A stretch of 46,209 nucleotides of DNA from contig DASQNO010000032.1 in assembly GCA_035644935.1 (NCBI GenBank), positions 1-46,209 on the forward strand, in the 5' to 3' direction. Of this stretch, positions 14,644 through 22,964 are shown in pieces. This DNA is from CADCVW01 sp035644935 (GTDB lineage Bacteria; Pseudomonadota; Alphaproteobacteria; Sphingomonadales; Sphingomonadaceae). The notes beneath the pieces are model-generated. The model searched no databases and was not told the origin of the DNA. It was given only the letters and a program-made list of their open reading frames with translations. A program made the position numbers and the translations under genes. Each line of letters starts with the position of its first letter. Position 1 is the stretch's first letter.

Positions 14644-15173
14644 TCGGCCTTGCCGATCTCCACCGCGCCCAGGCTGGCGAGGTGGGGAGTCATGAATTGG
14701 CAGTCGAGCAGGCGGAAGCGCCCGACGCGCAGGCGCGCGACAAGCCAGGCCAGCGCCACCTTCGAAGCGTCGGTGGCGCGGCTGAACATGCTTTCGCCGA
14801 AGAAGGCGCCGCCTAGGCGAACGCCGTACAGGCCGCCGACGAGATCGTCTCCGGCCCAGCATTCCACCGAGTGCGCGTGGCCGACCTCGTGCAGGCGCGT
14901 GTAGCCGCGTTCGATCGCGGGGTTGATCCACGTCTCGTCTCGGTCGGCGCAGGCCTGCATCACGGGCACGAACGCCTGGTCGCGGGTGACGCGGAAGCGG
15001 TCGGCGCGGATCGTCTTGCGCAGCGACTTGGACAGGACGAAGCCGTCCAAGGGCAGGATCGCGCGGCGCTCCGGTTCGACCCAGAACAAGTCACGCGCGT
15101 CGCGGCTGTCGGCCATCGGGAAGATGCCGGCGGCGTAGGCGGAGAGGAGGAGGGCGGGGTCGAGCCGGGTCAC
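14415..15173 (-). CDS. aat: Leucyl/phenylalanyl-tRNA-protein transferase
   Basis: Aat adds Leu or Phe to N-terminal Arg/Lys of proteins and so marks them for ClpS/ClpAP (N-degron pathway). The 252-residue protein starts at GTG 15173, overlapping the ParA-like stop in GTGA, with TRLDPALLLSAYAAGIFPMA. Family motifs are FWVEPERRAILPL, TWINPAIERGYTRLHE.GHAHSVECW, LVGGLYGVRLGGAFFGESMFS and RLLDCQFMTPHLASLGA. A Gly-rich linker and a C-terminal tail ending IAQLLGHTS follow the usual end of the enzyme; these overlap the opposite-strand DUF2155 gene by 229 bases. Confidence 0.93.
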   Translation of the reverse strand: MTRLDPALLLSAYAAGIFPMADSRDARDLFWVEPERRAILPLDGFVLSKSLRKTIRADRFRVTRDQAFVPVMQACADRDETWINPAIERGYTRLHEVGHAHSVECWAGDDLVGGLYGVRLGGAFFGESMFSRATDASKVALAWLVARLRVGRFRLLDCQFMTPHLASLGAVEIGKADYAAVLGAAVAAGDATTGGAGGGGAGLGREGLGRAGAFVDPALPDFSALDALLSGATSVPSPAPGCVIAQLLGHTS

Positions 15174-15925
15174 GCGGCGCTGCGGGCCTCGCGCGTCAGC
15201 CAGCGCTCGACGATCGTCCACAGCGCGTCGATGCCAACGGCCGCAGGGGACCGGGGCGCGAAGGCGAAGACGGGCTCGCGATGCGCGGCCATCATCTCCA
15301 TCGCGCTGGCCATGGGCACGACGGGCCAGCGGGGCTCCGCGGCCAGCGCGGCAGTGTGCAGCAGGCGGCGGCGGTCGACCATGTTGAAGACCGGGAGAAT
15401 CGTGCCGCGCGGGCGACCGCTGGCGGTGGCGAGTCCGTTGAGATGTTCGACCACCGCGTCCAGCGCGCGGCGGGACAGCGGCGAGGGGATCACGGGAACG
15501 ACGATGAGGTCGGCGGCGCGGAGGATCTGTTCGGAGGTTTCGGTGAGGCCCGGCGGGCAGTCGAGCAGGACGCGGTGGTAGCGGCCACCCAGCTGTTCGG
15601 TCAGGCGGCCGAGGCGTCGTTTCTTGCCGAGGCCGGCGAAGAAGCTGTCGAGGGTCCGGAGCGAATTGTCGGCGGGAAGGAGGTCGAGCCCGGGTACTGC
15701 GGTGGCGCGGATCAGCGTGTCGGCCAGGGCGTCGCGGGCGAGAACGGCCCGCGCCTGTCCGCCCTCGCCGACGCCGCCCAGGATGAAGGTGGAGGCGGCC
15801 TGCGCGTCGAGGTCCCAGAGGAGCGTGCGGTGTCCGGAGCGCGCGGCGGCCGCCCAGGCGAGGTTGACGGCGAGCGAGGTTTTGCCGACTCCGCCCTTCA
15901 AACTGTAGATCGCGACCGTTTTCAT
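15170..15925 (-). CDS. ParA-family ATPase
   Basis: The 251-residue protein has a deviant Walker A motif KGGVGKTSLAVN (residues 10-21), the WDLDAQAAST switch, and the Walker B-like VLLDCPPG. It belongs to the ParA/MinD-like ATPases that position DNA or protein cargo. There is no ParB partner nearby, and its stop codon overlaps the aat start, so it is an orphan member linked to aat. The cargo cannot be named. Confidence 0.88.
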   Translation of the reverse strand: MKTVAIYSLKGGVGKTSLAVNLAWAAAARSGHRTLLWDLDAQAASTFILGGVGEGGQARAVLARDALADTLIRATAVPGLDLLPADNSLRTLDSFFAGLGKKRRLGRLTEQLGGRYHRVLLDCPPGLTETSEQILRAADLIVVPVIPSPLSRRALDAVVEHLNGLATASGRPRGTILPVFNMVDRRRLLHTAALAAEPRWPVVPMASAMEMMAAHREPVFAFAPRSPAAVGIDALWTIVERWLTREARSAA

Positions 15926-16034
15926 GCCGTTTGGAGCATAAACCAGGACGGCGGCGGACCAAAGCGCACAGCGCGAAGTTCCCGAAAGTCGCGAAGTTCC
16001 TAGTGTTGAAGCATGTTCGTCGGCCGGTCCCGCG

Positions 16035-16661
16035 TCACAGCACGCGGATGGAGACGGCCTTCATGCGATCCTCGGCAAGCAAGCGCTTTCCCTTTGCCAC
16101 CATCTCGGCAAGCTCGGCCTGATAGCGTTCGGCGGCTTTCGCGTCCGCCTCCGCCAGGCGCGCAGACGTCATCGCGTACTCGGCGACGGCGCGCTTGTCC
16201 GCCTCGTCCAGTTCGCGGCGGCGGCGGCGGATGCCCGCGGCCTCCGTGCGGGAGGTCCCGGCCTCCCGCCCGTGATTGGAGATCACGGCGATGGCGAGCC
16301 GGTCGTGATAGCGGCGGCGGGTGCCGACCTGGCGCCCGCGGCTGAAGACGGGTTCCAGCGAGCCGTGCATCGCGCGGTCGATGGCGCTGTCGCACATCCG
16401 CTGCCGCCCGCGCTCGGCCGCCTCGTCCCACGCGCGCGCGAAGCTTTCCGCGCCGGGCCGTTCCAGAAGGCGGTAGGCGCCGCGCGCGGTCATGCCGACG
16501 GCGCGGGCAGCGGTGTTGACGCTACCGCAAAGCTCCAGCCCGGCGACGAAGCCGCGCTGCCGCTTTTCGGTCCAGCCGTCGCGGCGGGTGGAGCGGCTTG
16601 GCACGGGATCGAAGGCGATCATGTCGTCCGCGCCATCCTGGTTCGTCGAATCGTGTTTCAT
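16035..16661 (-). CDS. Helix-turn-helix protein, function unknown
   Basis: From the ATG at 16661 the protein has 208 residues; an internal ATG at 16622 is possible, and the frame is open to 16826. A helix-turn-helix-like part KRQRGFVAGLELCGSVNTAARAVGMTARGAYRLLER is followed by FARAWDEAAERGRQRM, the same pattern as in the repeats of the 2852-3985 protein. The middle has a basic segment with RRRYHDRLAIAVISNHGRE, and the C-terminus is a charged helix. No phage genes are nearby. It may be a DNA-binding protein of terminase-small-subunit type; the role is unknown. Confidence 0.7.
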   Translation of the reverse strand: MKHDSTNQDGADDMIAFDPVPSRSTRRDGWTEKRQRGFVAGLELCGSVNTAARAVGMTARGAYRLLERPGAESFARAWDEAAERGRQRMCDSAIDRAMHGSLEPVFSRGRQVGTRRRYHDRLAIAVISNHGREAGTSRTEAAGIRRRRRELDEADKRAVAEYAMTSARLAEADAKAAERYQAELAEMVAKGKRLLAEDRMKAVSIRVL

Positions 16662-16848
16662 GAGCCCATGCAGCACAAACGGAGGGCTGTAGGACAGCGA
16701 TTTTTCTCGCGAGTTGGGGGCACGCCTGCCCCATTCCTCGTCATTGCGAGCGTAGCGAAGCAACTCAGGATCGTGGCCACCGCCAGCTTCCCGCCTGGTT
16801 CGCCGCGTTGCTGCGCTTCTCGCCACGACCGTGCGGGACCGCCCCGGA

Positions 16849-17184
16849 TCAGAGAATTTCGTGAACCCGGGTCGCGGGGCGGCAGAGGCGGACGCCGCGA
16901 TCGGATTCGACCAGCGGGCGTTCGATCAGCACCGGGTGGGCGGCCATCGCGGCGAGGATCGCGTCGTCGGATGCCTCGCCGAGCGCGGCCGCGGCAGGCT
17001 CGCGGGCGCGCAGGCCCTGGGCTGGCGTCAGGCCGGCGGCGGCGTAGAGCCGTGCCAGTTCGGCAGCGCTCGGCGGGTCCGCCAAATAGTCGACCACGCG
17101 CACCTCCGCGCCGGCGGAGCGCAGGAGGTCGAGCACGGTGCGGGAGGTGCCGCAGTTGGCATTGTGGTAGATGGTGGCGTCCAA
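16849..17184 (-). CDS. arsC: ArsC/Spx-family arsenate reductase (glutaredoxin type)
   Basis: The 111-residue protein has the ArsC thioredoxin-like fold signature ATIYHNANCGTSR with Cys11, then VRVVDYLADPPSAAELARLYAAAGL and the MAAHPVLIERPLVE motif of the family. Glutaredoxin-dependent arsenate reduction is the likely reaction. No other ars gene is present, so a different thiol role is possible. It lies just upstream of, and divergent from, the DUF262 fusion gene. Confidence 0.88.
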   Translation of the reverse strand: MDATIYHNANCGTSRTVLDLLRSAGAEVRVVDYLADPPSAAELARLYAAAGLTPAQGLRAREPAAAALGEASDDAILAAMAAHPVLIERPLVESDRGVRLCRPATRVHEIL

Positions 17185-17270
17185 GGGATGCCCTCCTTAT
17201 TGTCCAGTCTGCTCTCCGGTGCCATCAGCATTGCAGGATTGCAGCAAAATCTTGCGATTGGACCAAGACC

Positions 17271-19598
17271 ATGTCGGCGCTCTTCTCAACGCTCAGTTTC
17301 CAGCTTGGGCAGCTCGTCAACATGATCGAGGACGGCTCGATTGGTCTTCCGGAAATCCAGAGGCCGTTCGTCTGGAAGAAGACCAAGGTACGAGACCTAT
17401 TCGACTCCATGTATCGCGGCTTTCCCGTCGGCTACTTTTTGTTCTGGCGCAATTCGAGCGGCGGTTCGCGGCAGATCGGCACGGTGACGCATCAATCCAT
17501 TGCTGAGCGCATGATCGTCGATGGCCAACAGCGGCTGACATCGCTCTACGCGGTGCTCAAGGGCGTGCCCGTCATCGACGAAGATTACCGTGCCACCAAG
17601 ATCGAAATTGCCTTCAATCCGCTGGAAAGCACCTTCGCGGTCACCACGCCCGCGCACCGGCGAAGCGCGCACTGGATACCGGACATATCGGTGATCTGGA
17701 GCAAGGACTCCGGCCTGCTGTCGCTCATGAACAGCTTCATCGAACGACTTGGTGACGAGCAGGAGATCACGCCTGAAACCAAGCGCGAGATCGAGCGCAG
17801 AGTTGAACAGCTTTCGCGGCTCAGCAGTTACAGCTTCACGGCGATTGAACTGTCCGCCGACACCGAAGCCGAAGCCGTTTCCGATATTTTCGTTAGAATC
17901 AATTCCGCCGGCGTCGAGCTCAACCAGGCAGACTTCATCCTGACGCTGATGTCAGTCTATTGGGACGAAGGCCGGCGCGAGCTCGAAGCTTTCTGCCGCG
18001 CGGCTAAGGCACCCGATCCGGGCAGGCCGTCACCATTCAACCACTTTCTGGACCCGTCTCCGGCTGAGTTGCTGCGCGTGGCGATCGGCTACGGCTTCCG
18101 TCGGGGGCGGTTAAGGTCGGTGTACAATCTCCTGCGCGGCAAGGAGCTTGATGATGCCGGTAAGAAGGTGGGCGAGAAAAACTTTGTCATTTTGAAAGAT
18201 GCGCAGGCCTGCGTGCTCAACCTAAGCAACTGGCATCTGTTTCTACAATCGGTGATGCTGGCCGGGTTCCGCTCAGGTCGCCTGATCACGTCGACTAACA
18301 CGCTGCTATACTCTTACGTCATGTTCCTCATTGGCAAGCTGCAATTCAAGGTTCCACCGCAGCAACTTAAGATCGTCATCGCGCGCTGGACCTTCATGTC
18401 GGCGCTAACTTCCCGTTACACGGGAACATACGAGTCCCAGATCGAGTCAGACCTCAATCGGCTTCATTCGGTTCAGTCGGCGGACGGTTTCGTGGACATG
18501 TTGGAGCGGATCATCACCGAGAACCTAACGGATGATTATTGGAGTATTGGGCTTCCCAGCCAGCTCGAAACTACGGCAGCTCGCAGCCCCACGCTCTACG
18601 CCTACTACGCCGCACTGACGTTGCTTCGCGCGCGCGTCCTATTTTCCTCTAACAGCGTCTCCGACCTTCTCGATCCGTCGCTGCGTGGCAATCGGCTGGC
18701 TGTGGAGCGGCATCACCTTTTTCCGGTCGCATACCTCAAGGGCCAGGGGATCGACGCGCCACGCGACTACGACCAGATTGCGAATTTCGCGTTGCTGGAA
18801 TGGCCGGATAACGCAAGCATCGGCGCGAACCCGCCCGCCGTCTACGCGCCCGCCATGTTCGCAAGCTTGCCACCCGAGGAGCAGGTACGCCAGCGATTGT
18901 GGCATGCCCTCCCGGAGGGATGGACTGACCTATCCTACGCGGAGTTCCTCGCTCGTCGCCGCAAGTTGCTGGCGCAGGTGGTAAGGCGCGGGTTCGAACG
19001 GATCGGCAACGTCGACTTCGGAGCGGAGGAACCGACGCCCGGAACCTTGGCGGGGCTTATCGCGGCTGGCGAGAACGCAACCGTCGAGTTCAAGTCCACG
19101 GCCCGCTGGAGCTTAGCGGATGGCCGGGTTCACGATGGGGTGGAGTTCGCGATCGCGCGCACCGTGGCGGGATTTCTCAACACCAGCGGCGGAACGTTGG
19201 TGATCGGCGTCGCCGATGACGGTTCCCTCGTCGGTCTCCAGCATGATTATGCGACGCTCAAGAAGAAAGATCGAGATGGCTTCGAGCTGTTCCTGACCGA
19301 CCTTCTGGCCAACGGCTTGGGCAAGAACGCGCTCAGTTGGATTGAGGTGGCGTTCGACGCGCTCGACGGGAAGGACGTGGCGCGCGTGATCGTCAAACGT
19401 TCCCCCAGCATCGTCTTCCTGAATCCGAAAGGACAGAAGGTTGATGATGTCTACGTCCGCTTCGGAAACTCAACCCGCAAGCTCACGCCTGCCGAGCTTT
19501 TGCAGTATATGAAGGACAGCGGCGGGGACGGCGCGGCTCCGTTCACGGATGTTGCAGGACAGCCCTTTGACGCGACGGAACTGGATCCCGTCACTTAG
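17271..19598 (+). CDS. DUF262-HNH-AlbA_2 fusion, probable stand-alone defence nuclease
   Basis: The frame is open from 16272, but homology begins at the ATG at 17271, giving 775 residues. Residues about 10-250 form a DUF262 (GmrS-like) domain with LPEIQRPFVWKKTKVRDLFD, the DGQQR motif (84-88) and VRINSAGVELNQADF. A helical middle follows. Then comes a DUF1524/HNH-like nuclease core with VERHHLFP (His481-His482) and FALLEWPDNASIG about 30 residues later. Residues about 597-720 form an AlbA_2 (Schlafen AAA_4-type) domain with ENATVEFKSTARW, FLNTSGGTLVIGVADDG and LTDLLANGLG. GmrSD-type proteins restrict modified phage DNA in an NTP-dependent manner, and AlbA_2 domains occur in many defence proteins. 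The GC content is lower than in flanking genes. It has no partner gene, so it would act alone. Confidence 0.88.
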   Translation: MSALFSTLSFQLGQLVNMIEDGSIGLPEIQRPFVWKKTKVRDLFDSMYRGFPVGYFLFWRNSSGGSRQIGTVTHQSIAERMIVDGQQRLTSLYAVLKGVPVIDEDYRATKIEIAFNPLESTFAVTTPAHRRSAHWIPDISVIWSKDSGLLSLMNSFIERLGDEQEITPETKREIERRVEQLSRLSSYSFTAIELSADTEAEAVSDIFVRINSAGVELNQADFILTLMSVYWDEGRRELEAFCRAAKAPDPGRPSPFNHFLDPSPAELLRVAIGYGFRRGRLRSVYNLLRGKELDDAGKKVGEKNFVILKDAQACVLNLSNWHLFLQSVMLAGFRSGRLITSTNTLLYSYVMFLIGKLQFKVPPQQLKIVIARWTFMSALTSRYTGTYESQIESDLNRLHSVQSADGFVDMLERIITENLTDDYWSIGLPSQLETTAARSPTLYAYYAALTLLRARVLFSSNSVSDLLDPSLRGNRLAVERHHLFPVAYLKGQGIDAPRDYDQIANFALLEWPDNASIGANPPAVYAPAMFASLPPEEQVRQRLWHALPEGWTDLSYAEFLARRRKLLAQVVRRGFERIGNVDFGAEEPTPGTLAGLIAAGENATVEFKSTARWSLADGRVHDGVEFAIARTVAGFLNTSGGTLVIGVADDGSLVGLQHDYATLKKKDRDGFELFLTDLLANGLGKNALSWIEVAFDALDGKDVARVIVKRSPSIVFLNPKGQKVDDVYVRFGNSTRKLTPAELLQYMKDSGGDGAAPFTDVAGQPFDATELDPVT

Positions 19599-19777
19599 TT
19601 CGGAGTGACCGGTGCGCGTCAGGTCCGGTTAGTTTGCGGGTTCTATCGATTCCGCGCCAGCCACTTCTCCGGATGGCTGGAAGATCGGCTTTGAGGCCGT
19701 CCCCCGGACGCCTTCATCCGCTGTCGCGGCTCAGATGGCTCGCACGGGCGGGAGCGCCTGTCCCCCGGACGGTCGCC
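19599..19777. other. Spacer between the fusion gene and accC
   Basis: This short convergent spacer holds no gene. The sequence gtcccccggacg occurs twice in it (near 19698 and 19758). There is no clear terminator. Confidence 0.4.
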
Positions 19778-21124
19778 CTAGTCCGCCCGAGCGAGCCATT
19801 CTTCGAGCCATTTGATGGTGTAGTTGCCGGCCAGGAACTCCGGGTCGCGGATGATCGCCTGGTGGAGGGGGATCGTGGTCTTCATGCCTTCGATGACATA
19901 TTCCTCCAACGCGCGCTTCAGCCGCATGATGCAGCGCTCGCGCGTGGTGCCGTAGACGATCAGCTTGCCGATCATGGAGTCGTAATAAGGCGGCACCTTG
20001 TAGCCGCTATAGAGGCCGCTATCGACGCGGACGTGCATGCCGCCGGGCGCGACATAGGCCTTCACCGTGCCAGGACTGGGCGCGAAGGTCTTGGGGTCCT
20101 CCGCGTTGATGCGGCATTCGATGGCGTGGCCGCGGAAGCGGACCTGGTCCTGGCTGACGCTGAGGCCCTCGCCGCAGGCGATGCGGATTTGTTCGCGCAC
20201 GAGGTCGACGCCGGTGATCATCTCGGTGACCGGATGTTCCACCTGCAGCCGCGTGTTCATTTCGATGAAGTAGAATTCGCCGCGCTCGTAGAGGAACTCG
20301 ATCGTGCCCGCGCCGCGATAGCCCATGTTGGCCATCGCGCGGGCGACGATGCCGCCCATGCGGTCGCGCTCGTCGCCGCGGATGATGGGGGAGGGGGCTT
20401 CCTCCAGCACTTTCTGGTGGCGGCGCTGGAGCGAGCAGTCGCGCTCGCCCAGGTGAATGGCGTTGCCCTCGCCGTCGCCGAACACCTGGAATTCGATGTG
20501 ACGCGGATCGGTGAGGTACTTTTCCATATACACGGTGCCGTCGCCGAACGCCGCCTTCGCCTCCGTCGCGGCCTGGCTCATCAGCGATTCTAGCTGCTCT
20601 TCGGAGGTCACGACCTTCATGCCGCGCCCGCCGCCGCCGGACGCCGCCTTGATGATCACCGGGTAGCCGATCTCGCGCGCGACGCGCATCGCCTCGGCGA
20701 TCGTCTCAAGCGGACCATCGGAGCCGGGGACGAGCGGCAGGCCTAGCTTGGCGGCCGTAAGCTTGGCCTCGATCTTGTCGCCCATGGTGCGGATATGTTC
20801 GGGCTTGGGGCCGATCCACGCGAGGTTGTGGAGTTCGACGATCTCGGCGAACTGCGCGTTTTCGGAGAGGAAGCCGTAGCCGGGATGGATGGCGTCGGCG
20901 TGCGAGATTTCGGCCGCCGAGATGATGTTGGGGATGTTGAGGTAGGAGTCGGTCGCGGGCGGCGGGCCGATGCAGATCGCCTGGTCGGCGAGGCGGACGT
21001 GCATCGCGTCGGAATCGGCGGTGGAATGCACCGCGACGGTCTTGATGTCCATTTCGTGGCACGCGCGGTGGATGCGCAGCGCGATCTCGCCGCGATTGGC
21101 GATGAGGACTTTCTTGATGGTCAT
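19778..21124 (-). CDS. accC: Acetyl-CoA carboxylase biotin carboxylase subunit
   Basis: AccC carboxylates biotin on AccB using ATP and bicarbonate, the first step of fatty-acid synthesis. The 448-residue protein shows IKKVLIANRGEIALRIHRAC, the glycine-rich ATP loop KAASGGGGRGMKVV, RHIEFQVFGDGEGN, GTIEFLYE and MNTRLQVEHPVTEMITGVDLV. Length is typical. It lies downstream of accB and aroQ; a family A repeat fills the accB-accC gap. Confidence 0.98.
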   Translation of the reverse strand: MTIKKVLIANRGEIALRIHRACHEMDIKTVAVHSTADSDAMHVRLADQAICIGPPPATDSYLNIPNIISAAEISHADAIHPGYGFLSENAQFAEIVELHNLAWIGPKPEHIRTMGDKIEAKLTAAKLGLPLVPGSDGPLETIAEAMRVAREIGYPVIIKAASGGGGRGMKVVTSEEQLESLMSQAATEAKAAFGDGTVYMEKYLTDPRHIEFQVFGDGEGNAIHLGERDCSLQRRHQKVLEEAPSPIIRGDERDRMGGIVARAMANMGYRGAGTIEFLYERGEFYFIEMNTRLQVEHPVTEMITGVDLVREQIRIACGEGLSVSQDQVRFRGHAIECRINAEDPKTFAPSPGTVKAYVAPGGMHVRVDSGLYSGYKVPPYYDSMIGKLIVYGTTRERCIMRLKRALEEYVIEGMKTTIPLHQAIIRDPEFLAGNYTIKWLEEWLARAD

Positions 21125-21149
21125 GGTGTCGGAGCGCTCAATTTGTTGT

Positions 21150-21255
21150 TCCCCGGCGTAGGGGCACCCCGCAAAGTAGTACTTTGCGGGGACCCCGTAA
21201 GCCGGGGTCCAGTCGTGCCTGCGGTGTCACTGGGCCCCGGCCTACGCCGGGGCAC
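21150..21255. repeat. Palindromic repeat, family A, long form
   Basis: The element runs from ccccggcgtagg to cctacgccgggg and contains a separate inner palindrome at 21167-21191 (ccccgcaaag...ctttgcgggg). It lies between accB and accC. It shares its ends and the gccggggtccagtcgtgc core with the copies at 410-474 and 42755-42857. Confidence 0.8.
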
Positions 21256-21268
21256 ACGGGCGCGCGCG

Positions 21269-21742
21269 TCACTCCACGACCACGAGGGGCTGGTCGTATT
21301 CCACCGGCTGGCCGTCCTGGATCAGGATCTGCCGGACGGTGCCCGCGGACGTGGCGACTATGGTGTTCATGACCTTCATCGCCTCGACGATCAGTAGCGT
21401 ATCGCCGGCGGACACCTTGTCGCCCACGGACACGAAAGCGGGGACGCCGGGGGCGCTGGACAGATAGGCGGTGCCGACCATCGGCGAGCGCACTGTGCCC
21501 GGGTGGTCGGCGGGGGGCGCGGCGGGTGCGGCCGGCGGGGCGGCGGCTGCAACGGGCGGGGGCGGCGCGGCCGCGGCGGGCGCGGCGGCGGCGGGCGCCT
21601 GTTCGATCTTGCGCTTCAGGCGGATGCGGCGTTCGCCGTCCTCCACCTCGATCTCGCTCAAGTCCCCTTCCGCGAGCAGCTGCGCCAATTGGCGCACGAG
21701 CTCGGCGTCGATCTGCATCGCGCCCTTGCCGTTGTCGTCCAT
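21269..21742 (-). CDS. accB: Biotin carboxyl carrier protein of acetyl-CoA carboxylase
   Basis: AccB carries the biotin that AccC carboxylates. The 157-residue protein has the N-terminal IDAELVRQLAQLLAEGDLSEIEVEDG segment, an Ala/Pro-rich linker (about 50-80) and the biotinyl domain with SPMVGTAYLSSAPG and the biotin-attachment EAMKVMN. It follows aroQ by 31 bases and precedes accC. Confidence 0.97.
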   Translation of the reverse strand: MDDNGKGAMQIDAELVRQLAQLLAEGDLSEIEVEDGERRIRLKRKIEQAPAAAAPAAAAPPPPVAAAAPPAAPAAPPADHPGTVRSPMVGTAYLSSAPGVPAFVSVGDKVSAGDTLLIVEAMKVMNTIVATSAGTVRQILIQDGQPVEYDQPLVVVE

Positions 21743-21773
21743 GAAAACCCCTGATTAGTCGCGCAGCGCTCTG

Positions 21774-22211
21774 TCAGAGCCGCAGGGCCGCGTCCAGCGC
21801 GAGCTCGTAGCCCAGCGCGCCCAGGCCGGCGATGCTGCCGCGCGCCACGGGAGCGATGAGGCTGCGGCGGCGGAAGCTTTCGCGCGCCTGCGGGTTGGAC
21901 AGGTGGACCTCGATCACCGGCGTCGCGATCGCCTTCACCGCGTCGTGCAGCGCGACGCTGCTGTGGGTGAAGCCGCCGGCGTTGAGAATGACGGCGCGGG
22001 CGCCGCGGGCCTGCGCCTCGTGCAGCCATTCGATCAGATGGCCTTCATGGTTGGACTGGCGGACGTCGACCACGGCGCCGGCGGACGAGGCGCGATCGGC
22101 CAGGCGCGCGGCGATCGCGTCCAGCGTGTCGTGGCCGTAGATCTCGGGCTCGCGCGTGCCCAGCAGGTTGAGGTTGGGGCCGTTGAGGACGAAGATCAGA
22201 GGTTCGGGCAT
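21774..22211 (-). CDS. aroQ: 3-dehydroquinate dehydratase, type II
   Basis: AroQ dehydrates 3-dehydroquinate in the shikimate pathway. The 145-residue protein shows FVLNGPNLNLLGTREPEIYG with the catalytic tyrosine, RQSNHEGHLIEWLHEA, LNAGGFTHSSVALHDA and EVHLSNPQARESFR. The aroQ-accB-accC order is common in proteobacteria. Confidence 0.97.
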   Translation of the reverse strand: MPEPLIFVLNGPNLNLLGTREPEIYGHDTLDAIAARLADRASSAGAVVDVRQSNHEGHLIEWLHEAQARGARAVILNAGGFTHSSVALHDAVKAIATPVIEVHLSNPQARESFRRRSLIAPVARGSIAGLGALGYELALDAALRL

Positions 22212-22258
22212 GGGCGGCCTTCGGGGTGTGAAGCCTTAGCTCTTAGCGCGGTTTTTCC

Positions 22259-22322
22259 GTTCGTCCCGAGTGAAAACGAGGGGCCTTGGTGCGGGCGCCC
22301 CTCGTTTTCACTCGGGACGAAC
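22259..22322. repeat. Palindromic repeat, family C
   Basis: There is a perfect 26-base inverted repeat (22259-22284 and 22297-22322) with gttcgtcccgag ends and a 12-base spacer. It lies between the divergent aroQ and thiS. A related copy is at 34140-34211. Confidence 0.8.
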
Positions 22323-22372
22323 GATATAGACCGCGAACAGTGGGCCCGGTGTGGGCTTGTGGGAAGAACAAG

Positions 22373-22591
22373 ATGACGTCCGACGGAACCCTGTCCATTC
22401 GCGTCAACGGCGAGCACCGGCGCGTGCGCGCGGGGATGTCGCTGGGCGAGCTGGCGGGGGAGTTGGGGCTGGAGCCGGCCAAGGTGGCGGTGGAGCGCAA
22501 CCTCCACGTGGTGCCGCGATCAACGCTGGGACAGGTGGCGGTGGAGGACGGCGACGATATCGAGATCGTGACGTTCGTTGGTGGCGGTTAG
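22373..22591 (+). CDS. thiS: Sulfur carrier protein ThiS
   Basis: ThiS carries the thiocarboxylate sulfur for the thiazole ring of thiamine. The 72-residue protein is of ubiquitin-like fold: LSIRVNGEHRRV, GMSLGELAGELGL, KVAVERNLHVVPRS and a C-terminal VTFVGGG ending in Gly-Gly. The ATG at 22373 gives the usual length. No thiamine riboswitch motif was found upstream. A VOC gene separates it from thiG. Confidence 0.93.
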   Translation: MTSDGTLSIRVNGEHRRVRAGMSLGELAGELGLEPAKVAVERNLHVVPRSTLGQVAVEDGDDIEIVTFVGGG

Positions 22592-22607
22592 GCGTGGGAG
22601 GCGGCTG

Positions 22608-22964
22608 ATGGCCATGCGACCGGGTAAGAATATCGCGATCAAAGTGCCTTCGTACCGGTACGATGAAACGGTCGCTTTCTACCGTGATGCGCTTGGGCTT
22701 GAGGTCGCGAAAACGACCGACGCCTCGACGGCATTCATCTTTGGCGCAATGACGCTCTGGATCGACAGGGTTCCCCGGCAAAGCCAGGTGGACGTCTGGC
22801 TCGAGATGTTCGCCGACGACGGTGAGGCGGAGGTCAGTCGTTTGGTGGCGGCGGGCGTTCCCAAGCGGGACGAGCTCGAGCCGCTCGATGGCGTGACCGG
22901 CCACTGGATCTCGGATCCGGCGGGAACGGTGGTTTTGGTGCGCGAGGCGAAAGCAGGCGAATGA
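22608..22964 (+). CDS. VOC (glyoxalase/bleomycin resistance) fold protein
   Basis: The 118-residue protein has a glyoxalase-type pattern: NIAIKVPSYRYDETVAFYRDALGLEV, LWIDRVPR, VDVWLEMFADD and WISDPAGTVVLV. The ATG at 22608 follows a GGGAGG site. Its stop overlaps the thiG start in ATGA. Such a gene is not part of the usual thiS-thiG pair. The substrate is unknown and no link to thiamine is known to me. Confidence 0.85.
   Translation: MAMRPGKNIAIKVPSYRYDETVAFYRDALGLEVAKTTDASTAFIFGAMTLWIDRVPRQSQVDVWLEMFADDGEAEVSRLVAAGVPKRDELEPLDGVTGHWISDPAGTVVLVREAKAGE

Noticed and set aside
14415..15962. A single 515-codon frame covering aat and running upstream
   Set aside because: The upstream half is the wrong frame of the ParA-like gene. 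The aat enzyme starts at GTG 15173.
16272..19598. A single 1108-codon frame upstream of and including the DUF262 fusion
   Set aside because: The first 333 codons are antisense to the HTH protein and the ArsC gene and have no family pattern. The DUF262 domain starts right after the ATG at 17271.
19634..20593. A long plus-strand frame opposite accC
   Set aside because: It is antisense to a clear biotin carboxylase and is His/Arg/Asp-rich, as expected of a GC-rich shadow frame.
22212..22372. Possible thiamine-pyrophosphate riboswitch before thiS
   Set aside because: No CTGAGA-type thi-box core was seen; the region is mostly a palindromic repeat.
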